Source: Paenibacillus sp. FSL H8-0332 (GTDB lineage Bacteria; Bacillota; Bacilli; Paenibacillales; Paenibacillaceae). Taken from it: DNA of 64,000 nucleotides. Under the pieces are notes generated by a model. It worked only from the letters and a program-made list of their open reading frames with translations. It did no database searches and was not told where the DNA came from. Positions 25,800 through 33,958 of the stretch are shown here, one piece after another. The position numbers and the translations under genes were made by a program. Numbering within the stretch: position 1 is the first letter of the stretch; the number at the start of each line of letters is the position of its first letter. The stretch spans positions 1,736,001-1,800,000 of the forward strand of contig NZ_CP150145.1 of NCBI RefSeq assembly GCF_037963835.1, read 5' to 3'.

Positions 25800-26669
25800 T
25801 TATTTCTTCATCACCGGAATCCATACTTCACAGACATAATCCTCAGCTGACGTATCACCTGGCGGGTATAGCTCGATCTCAGGTCCGCCGGTATGCTCGT
25901 AGCCGGTTCCGGGGAACCATTCCTGATAGATCCGCTGCCAAACCCCTTGAATCGCATGCGGCAAAGCACCCTCTGACCGGAAGACCGCCCAGCTGGCGGC
26001 CGGCACGATTGCTGTCTCATACCCTTGTGCATCCGTCTCCGGCGTTCCTTCCACTCCGATCCAGTAGGTCAGCATTTCCTTCTCCATATCCATACACATA
26101 CAGATACCAAGCCATTCGCGGGAAGACGCAAGCTCGATCAGCTTATCGGAAGTGCCGTCCTCATTACATTCGTCCCAGAACTGCGGGATTCTGCGGAAAT
26201 TCTCCCCGTCACGGGTAGTTACCTCCATTGATTTGCCGATAACGGTAAAAGCTGGTTTATCCACGATTTTGTAGTCCATGTCCTGATCTCCCTTCAATGA
26301 TAGATGGAACGAGATGCGGGGGAAGGCTTTGAGCTGGACGCCAGACTTACGCGCTGCTGAAGGGGTAATCCCATGGGCTTTGCGGAACGCCTTGGCGAAG
26401 GACTCCGGCGAGTCATATCCGTATTTCAGCGCCACATCCAGTACACGGACCTTGGATACGGCCAGTTCCTGGGCGGCCAGCGTCAATCTGCGTTTACGGA
26501 TATAGTCGGCCACGGTGAAGCCGGTCAGCATGCTGAACATGCGCTGGAAGTGGAACGGTGAGACAAAGGCCACCTCAGCCACTTCCTCGATGCGCAGCGT
26601 TTCAGTCATTTTCAGCTCCATATAGTCCAGTGCATTCTTCATTTGGATCAGCCATTCCAAGATCCCCAT
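25800..26669 (-). CDS. AraC regulator fused to GyrI-like effector-binding domain
   Basis: The 289-residue protein starts with an AraC-type double HTH (about 10-110: RIEEVAEVAFVSPFHFQRMFSMLTG, then VLDVALKYGYDSPESFAKAFRKAHG) and ends with a GyrI-like/effector-binding domain (about 130-289: YKIVDKPAFTVIGKSMEV, and ELYPPGDTSAEDYVCEVWIPV). This order is that of Rob-like regulators that bind hydrophobic drugs or cell metabolites. It is monocistronic. The target genes cannot be seen. Confidence 0.92.
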   Translation of the reverse strand: MGILEWLIQMKNALDYMELKMTETLRIEEVAEVAFVSPFHFQRMFSMLTGFTVADYIRKRRLTLAAQELAVSKVRVLDVALKYGYDSPESFAKAFRKAHGITPSAARKSGVQLKAFPRISFHLSLKGDQDMDYKIVDKPAFTVIGKSMEVTTRDGENFRRIPQFWDECNEDGTSDKLIELASSREWLGICMCMDMEKEMLTYWIGVEGTPETDAQGYETAIVPAASWAVFRSEGALPHAIQGVWQRIYQEWFPGTGYEHTGGPEIELYPPGDTSAEDYVCEVWIPVMKK

Positions 26670-26798
26670 CTCCTTCTGAGTTCATCCTATCATGCCACCG
26701 CACAGATGTTCCTGTTATTCTCTGCTCATTAATGACAGGTCATGCGTTCTATCCACCTATGATGTCATATTTGAAGGGGATTGTCAGCCTTCGTTACA

Positions 26799-28484
26799 CT
26801 ACCCGATCCGGCAGACTCTGGCCTCGTAAGGGCGGAGGGTACTGCGGTCCATGGCTGCGGGCTCCTCTGAATAATTACCGATGATCGTTCCGGTGACCGC
26901 ATTCAGCTCGTCCGGCAGATCAACGGTCTGGGGAGTATCGCAGAAGTTGAGCAGAATCAGCCACTTTTCACCTTCCAGGGTGCGGGTATAGGCATAGATA
27001 TATTCATGCTCCGGCAGCAGCAGCTCATAATCGCCGTAGACCATAATCGGATGCTGCTTGCGCAGTCGAATCAATTCCTGATAATAGTAAAATACCGAGT
27101 CCGCATCAGCCAGCGCCTGCTCCACATTGATCTCCGTATAGCGTGGATTGAGCTTCAGCCACGGGGTTCCGGTGGTAAATCCGGCATTCGCTGAAGCGTC
27201 CCACTGCATCGGGGTACGGGCATTATCGCGGCCTTTGGTATGAATCGCCTGCAGAATAGTATCGTGATCCTCGCCGCCTTCGGTCACCTTTTCCCGGTAC
27301 ATATTGAGGATCTCGATGTCCTTGTAGTCTTCCAGCACAGGGAATTTCACGTTGGTCATGCCGATTTCCTCACCCTGATAGATGTAGGGCGTGCCTTTGA
27401 GCGTGTGCAGCAGGGTAGCCAGCATTTTGGCCGATTGTACGCGGTACTTGCCGTCATCTCCGAACCGTGAGACCATCCGCGGCTGATCATGGTTGTTGAG
27501 ATATAGACTGTTCCAGCCCTTGTCTGCCAGACCGACCTGCCATTTATGCAAAATATCCCGCAGTCCCTTCAGTGTCCATGGCACCACATTCCATTTGCCG
27601 CCCGGGCCGGAATCTACGTCCATATGCTCGAACTGAAACACCATTTGCAGCTCATGGCGGTCTTCGTCTGTATAGAGAATGGCATCCTCTACCGTGGCTC
27701 CCGGCGTCTCTCCGACGGTCATTACGTCATATTTAGAGAGAACCTCACGGTTCATCTCCTGCAGATACTCATGGACCCGGGGGCCGTTCATATAGTATTC
27801 GCCACCGCCCGCCAGCTCACCCGGGGCCAGGTCCTCATGCTGGACGGAAGGCAGGCCTTCCACCTTGGAAATCAGGTTAATGACATCCATCCGCAGTCCG
27901 TCCACGCCTTTATCCAGCCAGAAGGCCATCATCTTGTAGAGCGCCTCCCGCAGCTGGGGGTTCTCCCAGTTCAGATCCGGCTGCTTGCGCGAGAACAGGT
28001 GCAGATAATATTCGCCGGTGGCCTCATCCTGCTCCCAGGCCGGGCCGCTGAAGATGGAGCTCCAGTTGTTCGGCAGCGCGCCCTCCGGTCCGCCCGGACG
28101 CCAGATGTAATAATCGCGGTAGGGATTATCCTTGGAGGAACGGGATTCCGCGAACCAGGCGTGCTCGTCCGAGGAATGGTTGATCACAAGGTCCATCATC
28201 AGCTTCATGCCTCGTTCATGCAGTCCGGCGAGCAACTCTTCCCAGTCCTTCAGCGTGCCGAATTCGTCCATGATATCTTCATAGTCGCTGATGTCATACC
28301 CGTTGTCATCGTTCGGTGATTTGTAGACCGGTGACAGCCAGACGACATCGACGCCCAGCTTCTGCAGATAATCCAGCCGGGAGAGGATGCCCTGCAGGTC
28401 GCCGATACCGTCTCCGTTGCTGTCCTGGAAGCTGCGCGGGTAGATCTGGTAGACTACGGCTTCTTTCCAAAAGGTTCTTTTCAT
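26799..28484 (-). CDS. malL: Alpha-glucosidase, GH13 (oligo-1,6-glucosidase type)
   Basis: The 561 residues have the GH13 subfamily 31 layout: VVYQIYPRSFQDSNGDGIGD at the start, catalytic nucleophile D200 in GLRMDVINLI, acid/base E259 in TVGETPG and D333 in NNHDQPR. The Val after the nucleophile (DVIN) is the residue linked to alpha-1,6 specificity in this subfamily. It is cytoplasmic and would hydrolyse isomaltose, panose or branch stubs from maltodextrins. It is the last gene of the minus-strand maltose cluster, separated from the maltose phosphorylase gene by a terminator and structured repeat B. The ATG has an AAAGGAG site. Trehalose-6-phosphate hydrolase is a less likely alternative. Confidence 0.9.
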   Translation of the reverse strand: MKRTFWKEAVVYQIYPRSFQDSNGDGIGDLQGILSRLDYLQKLGVDVVWLSPVYKSPNDDNGYDISDYEDIMDEFGTLKDWEELLAGLHERGMKLMMDLVINHSSDEHAWFAESRSSKDNPYRDYYIWRPGGPEGALPNNWSSIFSGPAWEQDEATGEYYLHLFSRKQPDLNWENPQLREALYKMMAFWLDKGVDGLRMDVINLISKVEGLPSVQHEDLAPGELAGGGEYYMNGPRVHEYLQEMNREVLSKYDVMTVGETPGATVEDAILYTDEDRHELQMVFQFEHMDVDSGPGGKWNVVPWTLKGLRDILHKWQVGLADKGWNSLYLNNHDQPRMVSRFGDDGKYRVQSAKMLATLLHTLKGTPYIYQGEEIGMTNVKFPVLEDYKDIEILNMYREKVTEGGEDHDTILQAIHTKGRDNARTPMQWDASANAGFTTGTPWLKLNPRYTEINVEQALADADSVFYYYQELIRLRKQHPIMVYGDYELLLPEHEYIYAYTRTLEGEKWLILLNFCDTPQTVDLPDELNAVTGTIIGNYSEEPAAMDRSTLRPYEARVCRIG

Positions 28485-28544
28485 TTGGGTGGGCTCCTTT
28501 GAGTGATATTTGAAATATTTGACCGGAAAATGGGATCAGCGGCA

Positions 28545-28681
28545 GTCTCAGCTCCGAGAAAATTTGGAGTTCCGGCCGCTGTTGTCCCCAGATTTCCTGA
28601 TTAAACCGCTGATGGCGGTAGAAATCCGGCGACAAAGGCGGGCGCTATCGCTCCTACACTTCCAAATTTCCTCTCCGCTTT
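28545..28681 (-). repeat. Structured intergenic repeat, copy B (upstream of malL)
   Basis: This is copy A in the opposite orientation, beginning 61 bases upstream of the alpha-glucosidase start. Central stem TTGTCGCCGGATTTC against GAAATCTGGGGACAA (13 Watson-Crick pairs, one G-U pair, one mismatch), apex ACCGC-CATCA-GCGGT. In the outer stem the usual AACT/AGT pair is replaced by AAGT/ACT, a matched two-sided change. Confidence 0.85.
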
Positions 28682-28713
28682 TCCTGCTGATTCCATTTTC
28701 AATAATAAATTTC

Positions 28714-28748
28714 AAAAAAGCCCCGAAGAAGCCAAATATCTTCGGGAC
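28714..28748 (-). terminator. Terminator after the maltose phosphorylase gene
   Basis: On the minus strand CCCGAAG (28746-28740) pairs with CTTCGGG (28728-28722), followed by GCTTTTTT. It separates the transcript of the phosphorylase from the downstream alpha-glucosidase gene. Confidence 0.85.
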
Positions 28749-28756
28749 TGATAAAA

Positions 28757-31075
28757 TTACACTGTGACGGAAGCGCCCCCGGCACTGACAGTGCCTAGTC
28801 CGTTCACCGTATACTCCTTGCCGTGAATGGTGAGGGAGGCTGGAACCTCGGTTTCGTTACTGACGGTAACCTGTACATCGGTAACTGTAACTTTTAGGCG
28901 GGAGCCCCGGAACATGATTTTGAAGGAATAAGAGGTCCAGTGTCCCGGGTTAGACGGGTTTAGAACCAGCCGGTCATTCAGCACGCGAAGTCCGCCGAAG
29001 CCATGAACAACGGACATCCATGTACCCGCCATGCTGGTTGTATGGCAGCCGTCCTCCGTATCGTTATTGTAATTGTCGAGATCCAGGCGTGAGGTCCGCA
29101 GGTACATCTCATACGCCTTCTCCTTGTAGCCCAGCTCACTGGCCAGAATGGAATGGATGCAAGGGGAGAGGGAGGACTCATGCACGGTGATCGGCTCGTA
29201 AAAGTCGAAGTTGCGCTTCTTGGTCTCCAGATCATAGCGGTCGCCGAGGAAGTAGAGTCCCTGAAGCACATCTGCCTGCTTGATGAAGCAGGAGCGCAGA
29301 ATCCGGTCCCATGACCATTTCTGGTTCAGTGGCAGGTTCTCCGGCAGCACATCCTTGACCTGAATGATCTCCTTGTCGAGGAAGCCGTCCTGCTGGAGGA
29401 AGATCCCGCGTTCCTCGTCAGCCGGATAGTACATTTTGGCGATAATCTCACTCCACTTGGCCGTTTCGCTCTCCAGCAGCTCTAACTTGTCGGCCAGCTC
29501 AGCGTAACGCGAACCCTCATTCTCCTGCACATAGGCCAGAGCCTCAAGCGTGTATTCCATCGTCCAGGCGGCCATCCGGTTCGTGTACCAGTTGTTATTG
29601 ACGTTATTCTCGTATTCATTCGGGCCGGTGACGCCCAGCATCACGTATTTGTCCTTATGCGCCACATAGTTCACACGCTCCTCCCAGAAGCGCGCAATCT
29701 CCACCAGCACCTCCAGGCCGTATTGGCCCAGATAAGCCTTGTCGCCGGTATAATTCACATAGTTATAGATGGCATAGGCAATCGCGCCGTTGCGGTGAAT
29801 CTCCTCGAACGTAATCTCCCACTCGTTGTGACACTCCTCACCGTTCATCGTGACCATCGGGTAGAGCGCGCCTTTGCGGTAGCCGAGCTTGCGGGCGTTC
29901 TCCTTGGCCTTCTCCAGGTGCTTGTAGCGGTAGATCAGCAGATTGCGGGCAATCGCGGAGTCGGCGGTACTGAGATAGAACGGCACACAATAAGCTTCCG
30001 TATCCCAGTAGGTGCTGCCGCCGTATTTTTCCCCGGTGAAGCCCTTCGGTCCGATGTTGAGCCGGTCATCCTCGCCCGTATACGTCTGATTCAGCTGGAA
30101 AATATTGAACCGGATCGCCTGCTGCGCCGACACATCGCCCTCAATAATAATGTCGCTCTCTTTCCACTTGTCGCCCCAAGCCGCAGCCTGTTCGGTCAAA
30201 AGCGCCACAAACCCCGCCTCCCGCGCACTTTGCAGTGCCGACCCGGCGGCATCCACGAGCTGTCCCAGCCCGTAATTGCGGGAGGTAACATTCGCAGCAT
30301 ACTTATAAATAACCAGCTGATCGCCGGATTGTACCGGAACATTCACTGTACTGCCCACATATTTGTCCTGCTCCAGCACCTCTGGTTCGGCCGCAACCGG
30401 CTCCCCATTCAGCAGAATGTCGAAGACGAAGGCGGAGGTGACATGGAAATCAAGCTTTTTGGTCTTCAGGGTCAAATGTCCGCCTTCTGGTCCGGCCTTC
30501 TTCTCCACCTCGTTCCAGAACTTCTCGTCATAGTTGGAATCCTTGTTCTTGATATCGCCGTCCAGGTAGGGGGTTACGGTAATATTCCCTGCGAAATTGA
30601 GCGGAGTGAGCGAATAGCGGATCGCCCCGATCTCATGACGGACCATGCTGACGATCCGGATGCTCTCTACCTTGACTTCTTTGCCGTCCTGGGTGGTTGC
30701 GGTGAAGCTGCGGGAGAGGGTGCCTTCCTTCATATTGAGTACCCGGCGGAACTCTGTAACTGTGCAGGCAGCCAGATCCAGCGGGGTTCCGTCCAGCTCG
30801 ATGTTAATTCCGATCCAGTTGGTGCTGTTGAGCACTTTGGCAAAATACTCCGGGTACCCGTTCTTCCACCAGCCGACCCGTGTCTTGTCAGGATAATAGA
30901 CTCCGGCCATGTAGCTGCCTTGCAGGCTGGGTCCGCTGTATTGCTCCTCGAAGTTGGCTCTGCCGCCCATGTATCCGTTCCCGATACTAAATACGCTTTC
31001 GGAAATCTCCTGGGTCTGCGGATCAAAGGACTCTTCGATAATGGACCATTCATCAATTTTTAGGTATTGTTTCAT
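28757..31075 (-). CDS. malP: Maltose phosphorylase, GH65
   Basis: The 772-residue protein is the usual length for GH65 and has its layout: an N-terminal beta-sandwich with FSIGNGYMGGRANFEE, the (alpha/alpha)6 barrel with GGSTYWDTEAYCVPFYL, the acid catalyst E487 in TGPNEYENNVNNN, and a C-terminal beta sheet. The catalytic Glu falls at the same number reported for the Lactobacillus brevis enzyme. It splits maltose with phosphate into glucose and beta-glucose-1-phosphate, which the beta-phosphoglucomutase encoded just upstream converts to glucose-6-phosphate. Kojibiose or trehalose phosphorylase is possible, but the maltose context is strong. No signal peptide. ATG with AAAAGGAG. Confidence 0.92.
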   Translation of the reverse strand: MKQYLKIDEWSIIEESFDPQTQEISESVFSIGNGYMGGRANFEEQYSGPSLQGSYMAGVYYPDKTRVGWWKNGYPEYFAKVLNSTNWIGINIELDGTPLDLAACTVTEFRRVLNMKEGTLSRSFTATTQDGKEVKVESIRIVSMVRHEIGAIRYSLTPLNFAGNITVTPYLDGDIKNKDSNYDEKFWNEVEKKAGPEGGHLTLKTKKLDFHVTSAFVFDILLNGEPVAAEPEVLEQDKYVGSTVNVPVQSGDQLVIYKYAANVTSRNYGLGQLVDAAGSALQSAREAGFVALLTEQAAAWGDKWKESDIIIEGDVSAQQAIRFNIFQLNQTYTGEDDRLNIGPKGFTGEKYGGSTYWDTEAYCVPFYLSTADSAIARNLLIYRYKHLEKAKENARKLGYRKGALYPMVTMNGEECHNEWEITFEEIHRNGAIAYAIYNYVNYTGDKAYLGQYGLEVLVEIARFWEERVNYVAHKDKYVMLGVTGPNEYENNVNNNWYTNRMAAWTMEYTLEALAYVQENEGSRYAELADKLELLESETAKWSEIIAKMYYPADEERGIFLQQDGFLDKEIIQVKDVLPENLPLNQKWSWDRILRSCFIKQADVLQGLYFLGDRYDLETKKRNFDFYEPITVHESSLSPCIHSILASELGYKEKAYEMYLRTSRLDLDNYNNDTEDGCHTTSMAGTWMSVVHGFGGLRVLNDRLVLNPSNPGHWTSYSFKIMFRGSRLKVTVTDVQVTVSNETEVPASLTIHGKEYTVNGLGTVSAGGASVTV

Positions 31076-31143
31076 TGTTTTGGCTCCTTTTAGGTGGGGG
31101 ATGATGATATAAAATGAACTGAGCCTGTGGCATTAAAATCATG

Positions 31144-31291
31144 GTGACTCCATCGCCACTGCGCGGAATGTTTGGACTTCCGGCCGCTGTTATAATCAGA
31201 TTTCTCTATTAGTAAGCGATATACAGCGGATGAAATCTGATTATAAAGGCGGACGCTTCCGCTCCTACAGTTCCAAACTTCCACTCCGCAG
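31144..31291 (-). repeat. Structured intergenic repeat, copy C (upstream of malP)
   Basis: Copy C begins 69 bases upstream of the maltose phosphorylase start. Its central stem is TTATAATCAGATTTC against GAAATCTGATTATAA, 15 of 15 pairs, although six of these positions differ from copies A, B and D. The side hairpin is GCGGA-AGCG-TCCGC where A and D have GCGGT/ACCGC. It occupies half of the 312-base gap between pgmB and malP; the remainder (31292-31387) shows no terminator. Confidence 0.85.
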
Positions 31292-31387
31292 CTTCGTCCC
31301 CATAATTTTAATGATCATTTTCAGTTCTTTTATAAAGAGTAGGGCAGAAGAGAAGGACTCCTATTACACAGCAGATGTTAATATTCG

Positions 31388-32050
31388 TTAAACAACGGAA
31401 AAAGATTCCCGGAGCGCCGCAACACTGATCTGCTGCAACGAAGGGATGACGAGGGTTGCGGCACCCAGTGTCTCGGGTGAGCCGATGCCTACGCTGCGCA
31501 TACCGGCACGGGAAGCGGCCAGGATACCGGCTGCGGCATCCTCGAAGACGACGCATTGTGCGGGATCGGTGTCCAGAGCCTTTGCACCCAGCAGGAAGAC
31601 CTCCGGGTCCGGCTTGGCGGCGCTGGTATGCGTGCCGTCGATGATAGCATCGAAGTATGGGGTCAGGCCGGTATTGTTCAGGATGGTCATCGCGTTCTTA
31701 CTGGCGGAGCCGAGAGCTACCTTGATACCGGCTGTCCGGCATTCCTGCAGGAATGCCAGGGCGCCGGGCAGAATCTCCGAGCTGTCCATCTTGGCGATAT
31801 ACTCGACATAGCGGTTATTCTTCTGCTCGGCGAGCCGGGCTTTCTCGGCTTCTCCAAGCTCAATGCCGCCGACCTCCAGCAGGATATTCAGGGACGCGGC
31901 CCGGCTGACACCTTTGAGCCGTTCATTATCCTGCTCGGTGAAGACGAATCCGAGTTCCTCGGCCAGCTCCCTCCAAGCAATATAATGGTACCGGGCCGTA
32001 TCTACGAGAACGCCGTCCAGATCGAACAGGCAGGCTTTGATTTCTGACAT
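31388..32050 (-). CDS. pgmB: Beta-phosphoglucomutase
   Basis: The 220-residue HAD protein carries CLFDLDGVLVDTARYHYIAW with the nucleophile D10 and acid/base D12, the cap-domain hinge LKGVSRAASLNILLE, SASKN for the second HAD motif and FEDAAAGILAA for the last one. It interconverts beta-glucose-1-phosphate and glucose-6-phosphate, and the maltose phosphorylase gene lies directly downstream on the same strand. The ATG at 32050 has TAGGAGGT 6 bases upstream; a frame extension back to 32080 lacks a site. It is preceded by tandem repeats and an operator-overlapped promoter. Confidence 0.93.
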   Translation of the reverse strand: MSEIKACLFDLDGVLVDTARYHYIAWRELAEELGFVFTEQDNERLKGVSRAASLNILLEVGGIELGEAEKARLAEQKNNRYVEYIAKMDSSEILPGALAFLQECRTAGIKVALGSASKNAMTILNNTGLTPYFDAIIDGTHTSAAKPDPEVFLLGAKALDTDPAQCVVFEDAAAGILAASRAGMRSVGIGSPETLGAATLVIPSLQQISVAALRESFSVV

Positions 32051-32094
32051 GTTGAACCTCCTACAATGATTAGTGAACAATTAGATGTGGTTAT

Positions 32095-32290
32095 CGCGCC
32101 ATGTGGGCAAGAATCCTGCAAAATATGCAACATCTCTCTGTGAATCGTGCCCTGCAGGCGGAAATCCTGCACAAAATGCAACAATCGGTGAAAGCTGTGT
32201 GCCAAAGGGGCAAGAATCCTGCAAAATATGCAACATTTCTCTGCGAATCGTGCCCTGCTGGTGGAATTCCTGCAAAATGTGCAACATTTC
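32095..32290. repeat. Tandem repeat, four units of about 52 bp (103-bp double unit)
   Basis: The block ATCCTGCAAAATATGCAACA, with small changes, begins at 32113, 32164, 32215 and about 32266. Units 1 and 3 are closest to each other, as are units 2 and 4, giving a higher-order period of 103 bases. It starts about 45 bases upstream of the pgmB start. Several frames are open through it only because the period avoids stops; no protein is credible. Confidence 0.8.
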
Positions 32291-32388
32291 CTATGCACCC
32301 GAGGGCCGAACAGTGAAAACTAAAAAAGTGTGTATCAGCCCCAGCCTCACCGCCAGCAGTCGCAGGCGGGAATCCCCCTACCAGCAAC

Positions 32389-32419
32389 ATTCTAAACTTT
32401 AGCGCAAACGTTTGTACAA
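32389..32419 (-). promoter_or_regulatory. pgmB promoter overlapped by LacI-type operator
   Basis: On the minus strand a TAGAAT -10 (32394-32389) and TTGTAC -35 (32419-32414, 19-base spacer) bracket the palindrome ACAAACGTTTGC (32415-32404). An operator between -35 and -10 would block transcription when bound. The same palindrome recurs at 33905-33916 and in weaker form before malE. It also resembles the CcpA catabolite-responsive element. Confidence 0.6.
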
Positions 32420-32423
32420 AGCT

Positions 32424-32461
32424 CCAAAAAATAAATGAAGCGTAAGTCTGCTCCATTCATT
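32424..32461 (-). terminator. Weak terminator after the LacI-type regulator gene
   Basis: On the minus strand AATGAA and TTCATT (32461-32456 and 32439-32434) form a short stem followed by TATTTTTT. Stem strength is low. Confidence 0.45.
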
Positions 32462-32475
32462 TTCTTGTACATGCC

Positions 32476-33510
32476 TTAATTTCCCGGAGTATGCATAGAG
32501 GACTCCCGTACGATTAGACGGTGGGGAATAACAAAACGGTTCGTATACCCGTCCTGATTATCCGGCTTCTGGATGTTCTGGATCAGAACCTGTGAGGCCG
32601 TATAGCCAAGATGATAAATTCCGATATCAATACTGCTGATCGGAGGACTGGACAGCTCGGAGAGCGGGATATTGTTGAAGCTGACAATCGCCAGGTCCTC
32701 GGGGACCTTGTACTTCAGCTCGTTCAATCCGCGGAGTACGCCGAAAGAGACCATATCATCCACTGCGACAAGCGCTGTCGGACGGTTCGGAAGATTCATG
32801 AAGAAGGACATCGCCCTATAGCCGCTATCCTGCAGGAACTCGCCTTCGACGATCCATTCATCCTTCATCGCAAGACCCTTGCCCTGCATGGCTTTGCGGT
32901 AACCCTCCAGCCGGTCGCACGAGACGATGAGGTTCGGCGGGCCGCTGACGAAGCCGATGCGTTCATGTCCCATGGAGATGAGATGATTCGTCGCATCATA
33001 GGCGGCCATGATATTATCATTGTCCACTGACAGAATATCTTCGTAGCGGTCACTCCGTCCTACCAGGACAAAGGGATAACCGCCTGACTGCAGAAAATCG
33101 ATCACCGCATCGTCTTTACGGGAATATAGCAGAATAACACCGTCCACGCGGCGTCCCTTGAGCAATCGGGAGACAGCTTCAAGCTCTTCCTTCTCATTCG
33201 CCCCGGAGCTGATTAGCACATCATAGCCGGAACGGCTGGACTGAGTGACGATCCCGCGGATTAATTCCATAAAAAACAAATTGGAGAACAGCTCTTCGGC
33301 CGGTTTAGGAAGAATGATGCAGATACTGTTAGTGGTCTTGGATACTAAGCTTTTGGCCATCATATTCGGGGTGTAGCCCATTTCTTCCATAATCACTTTG
33401 ACCTTGCGGGAAGTTTCTAAGCTGATTCTGGGATGGCCTGACAACACCCGGGACACCGTGGAGGGAGAGACCCCCGCTTTCTTGGCAACGTCCTTAATGG
33501 TAACTGTCAT
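32476..33510 (-). CDS. LacI/GalR family regulator of the maltose cluster (MalR-like)
   Basis: The 344-residue protein has a LacI HTH (VTIKDVAKKAGVSPSTVSRVLSG, hinge MGYTPNMMAKSL) and a periplasmic-binding-protein-like sensor with ISSGANEKEELEAVSRLLKGRRVDGVILL, ISMGHERIGFVSGP and PTALVAVDDMVSFGVLRGL. It lies among maltose genes, with palindromic operator-like sites before pgmB, before its own gene and before malE. It is therefore most likely a MalR-type repressor answering maltose or maltodextrin. ATG with AGGAGGT. An AACCGTTTGC site 17 bases upstream of its start suggests autoregulation. Confidence 0.9.
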   Translation of the reverse strand: MTVTIKDVAKKAGVSPSTVSRVLSGHPRISLETSRKVKVIMEEMGYTPNMMAKSLVSKTTNSICIILPKPAEELFSNLFFMELIRGIVTQSSRSGYDVLISSGANEKEELEAVSRLLKGRRVDGVILLYSRKDDAVIDFLQSGGYPFVLVGRSDRYEDILSVDNDNIMAAYDATNHLISMGHERIGFVSGPPNLIVSCDRLEGYRKAMQGKGLAMKDEWIVEGEFLQDSGYRAMSFFMNLPNRPTALVAVDDMVSFGVLRGLNELKYKVPEDLAIVSFNNIPLSELSSPPISSIDIGIYHLGYTASQVLIQNIQKPDNQDGYTNRFVIPHRLIVRESSMHTPGN

Positions 33511-33523
33511 AGAAACCTCCTAA

Positions 33524-33537
33524 TGGAACCGTTTGCT
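33524..33537. promoter_or_regulatory. Operator- or cre-like site before the LacI-type gene
   Basis: TGGAACCGTTTGCT lies 14 bases upstream of the start codon and matches both the half-site pattern of the nearby palindromes and the catabolite-responsive consensus around the central CG. Which protein binds cannot be told from sequence. Confidence 0.45.
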
Positions 33538-33845
33538 TTACACTGTAATATTAATCGAAGTGGGGATGATTGTAAATAGTGAAACCTCGCATAGGGCGCA
33601 ATCCCCGTGGGTTACACGTTCTGAGCATCACGCGGCGATACGGCTTAAGCTATTGTGCATCTGGAAGTGGAGCAGAGGTGTATGCAAATCTGTGCAATTA
33701 ACAAGGGGATTTTGTGCGAATTTAGTGCAAATAGAGTAGAGTGTGGCTGATCAATCTTTAAAAAGTAAGCAGTTGAACATTACTCTTCCGGAAGATTAGC
33801 AAGTTCAAAAAAATCAACAGACCCTATAAATACTCATTATATTAA

Positions 33846-33875
33846 GGACACAACAGAATTGGTTCTATTGTGTCC
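33846..33875 (-). terminator. Long hairpin after the neopullulanase gene
   Basis: GGACACAA (33846-33853) pairs with TTGTGTCC (33868-33875), with an inner AGAA/TTCT. No strong T run follows, so it may be a weak terminator or a transcript-end structure. The rest of the 448-base gap 33511-33958 shows only the operators listed separately. Confidence 0.5.
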
Positions 33876-33904
33876 AGTACTAAGTAGTAGCTCTGCTTCA
33901 AAAT

Positions 33905-33916
33905 ACAAACGTTTGC
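33905..33916. promoter_or_regulatory. Palindromic operator ACAAACGTTTGC
   Basis: The 12-base site is the same palindrome seen at the pgmB promoter. It lies between the neopullulanase stop and the LacI-type gene, about 395 bases before the latter's start, so it may control a distal promoter of the regulator. Confidence 0.5.
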
Positions 33917-33958
33917 GCCAAAATTTTCTGAATCAGCTTATAAGAGAGCGGGCAGAGT

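Noticed and set aside
32002..32456. Several overlapping open frames through the tandem repeats
   Set aside because: The frames are open on both strands because the repeat period avoids stops; the products are repetitive, lack ribosome sites and resemble no protein.
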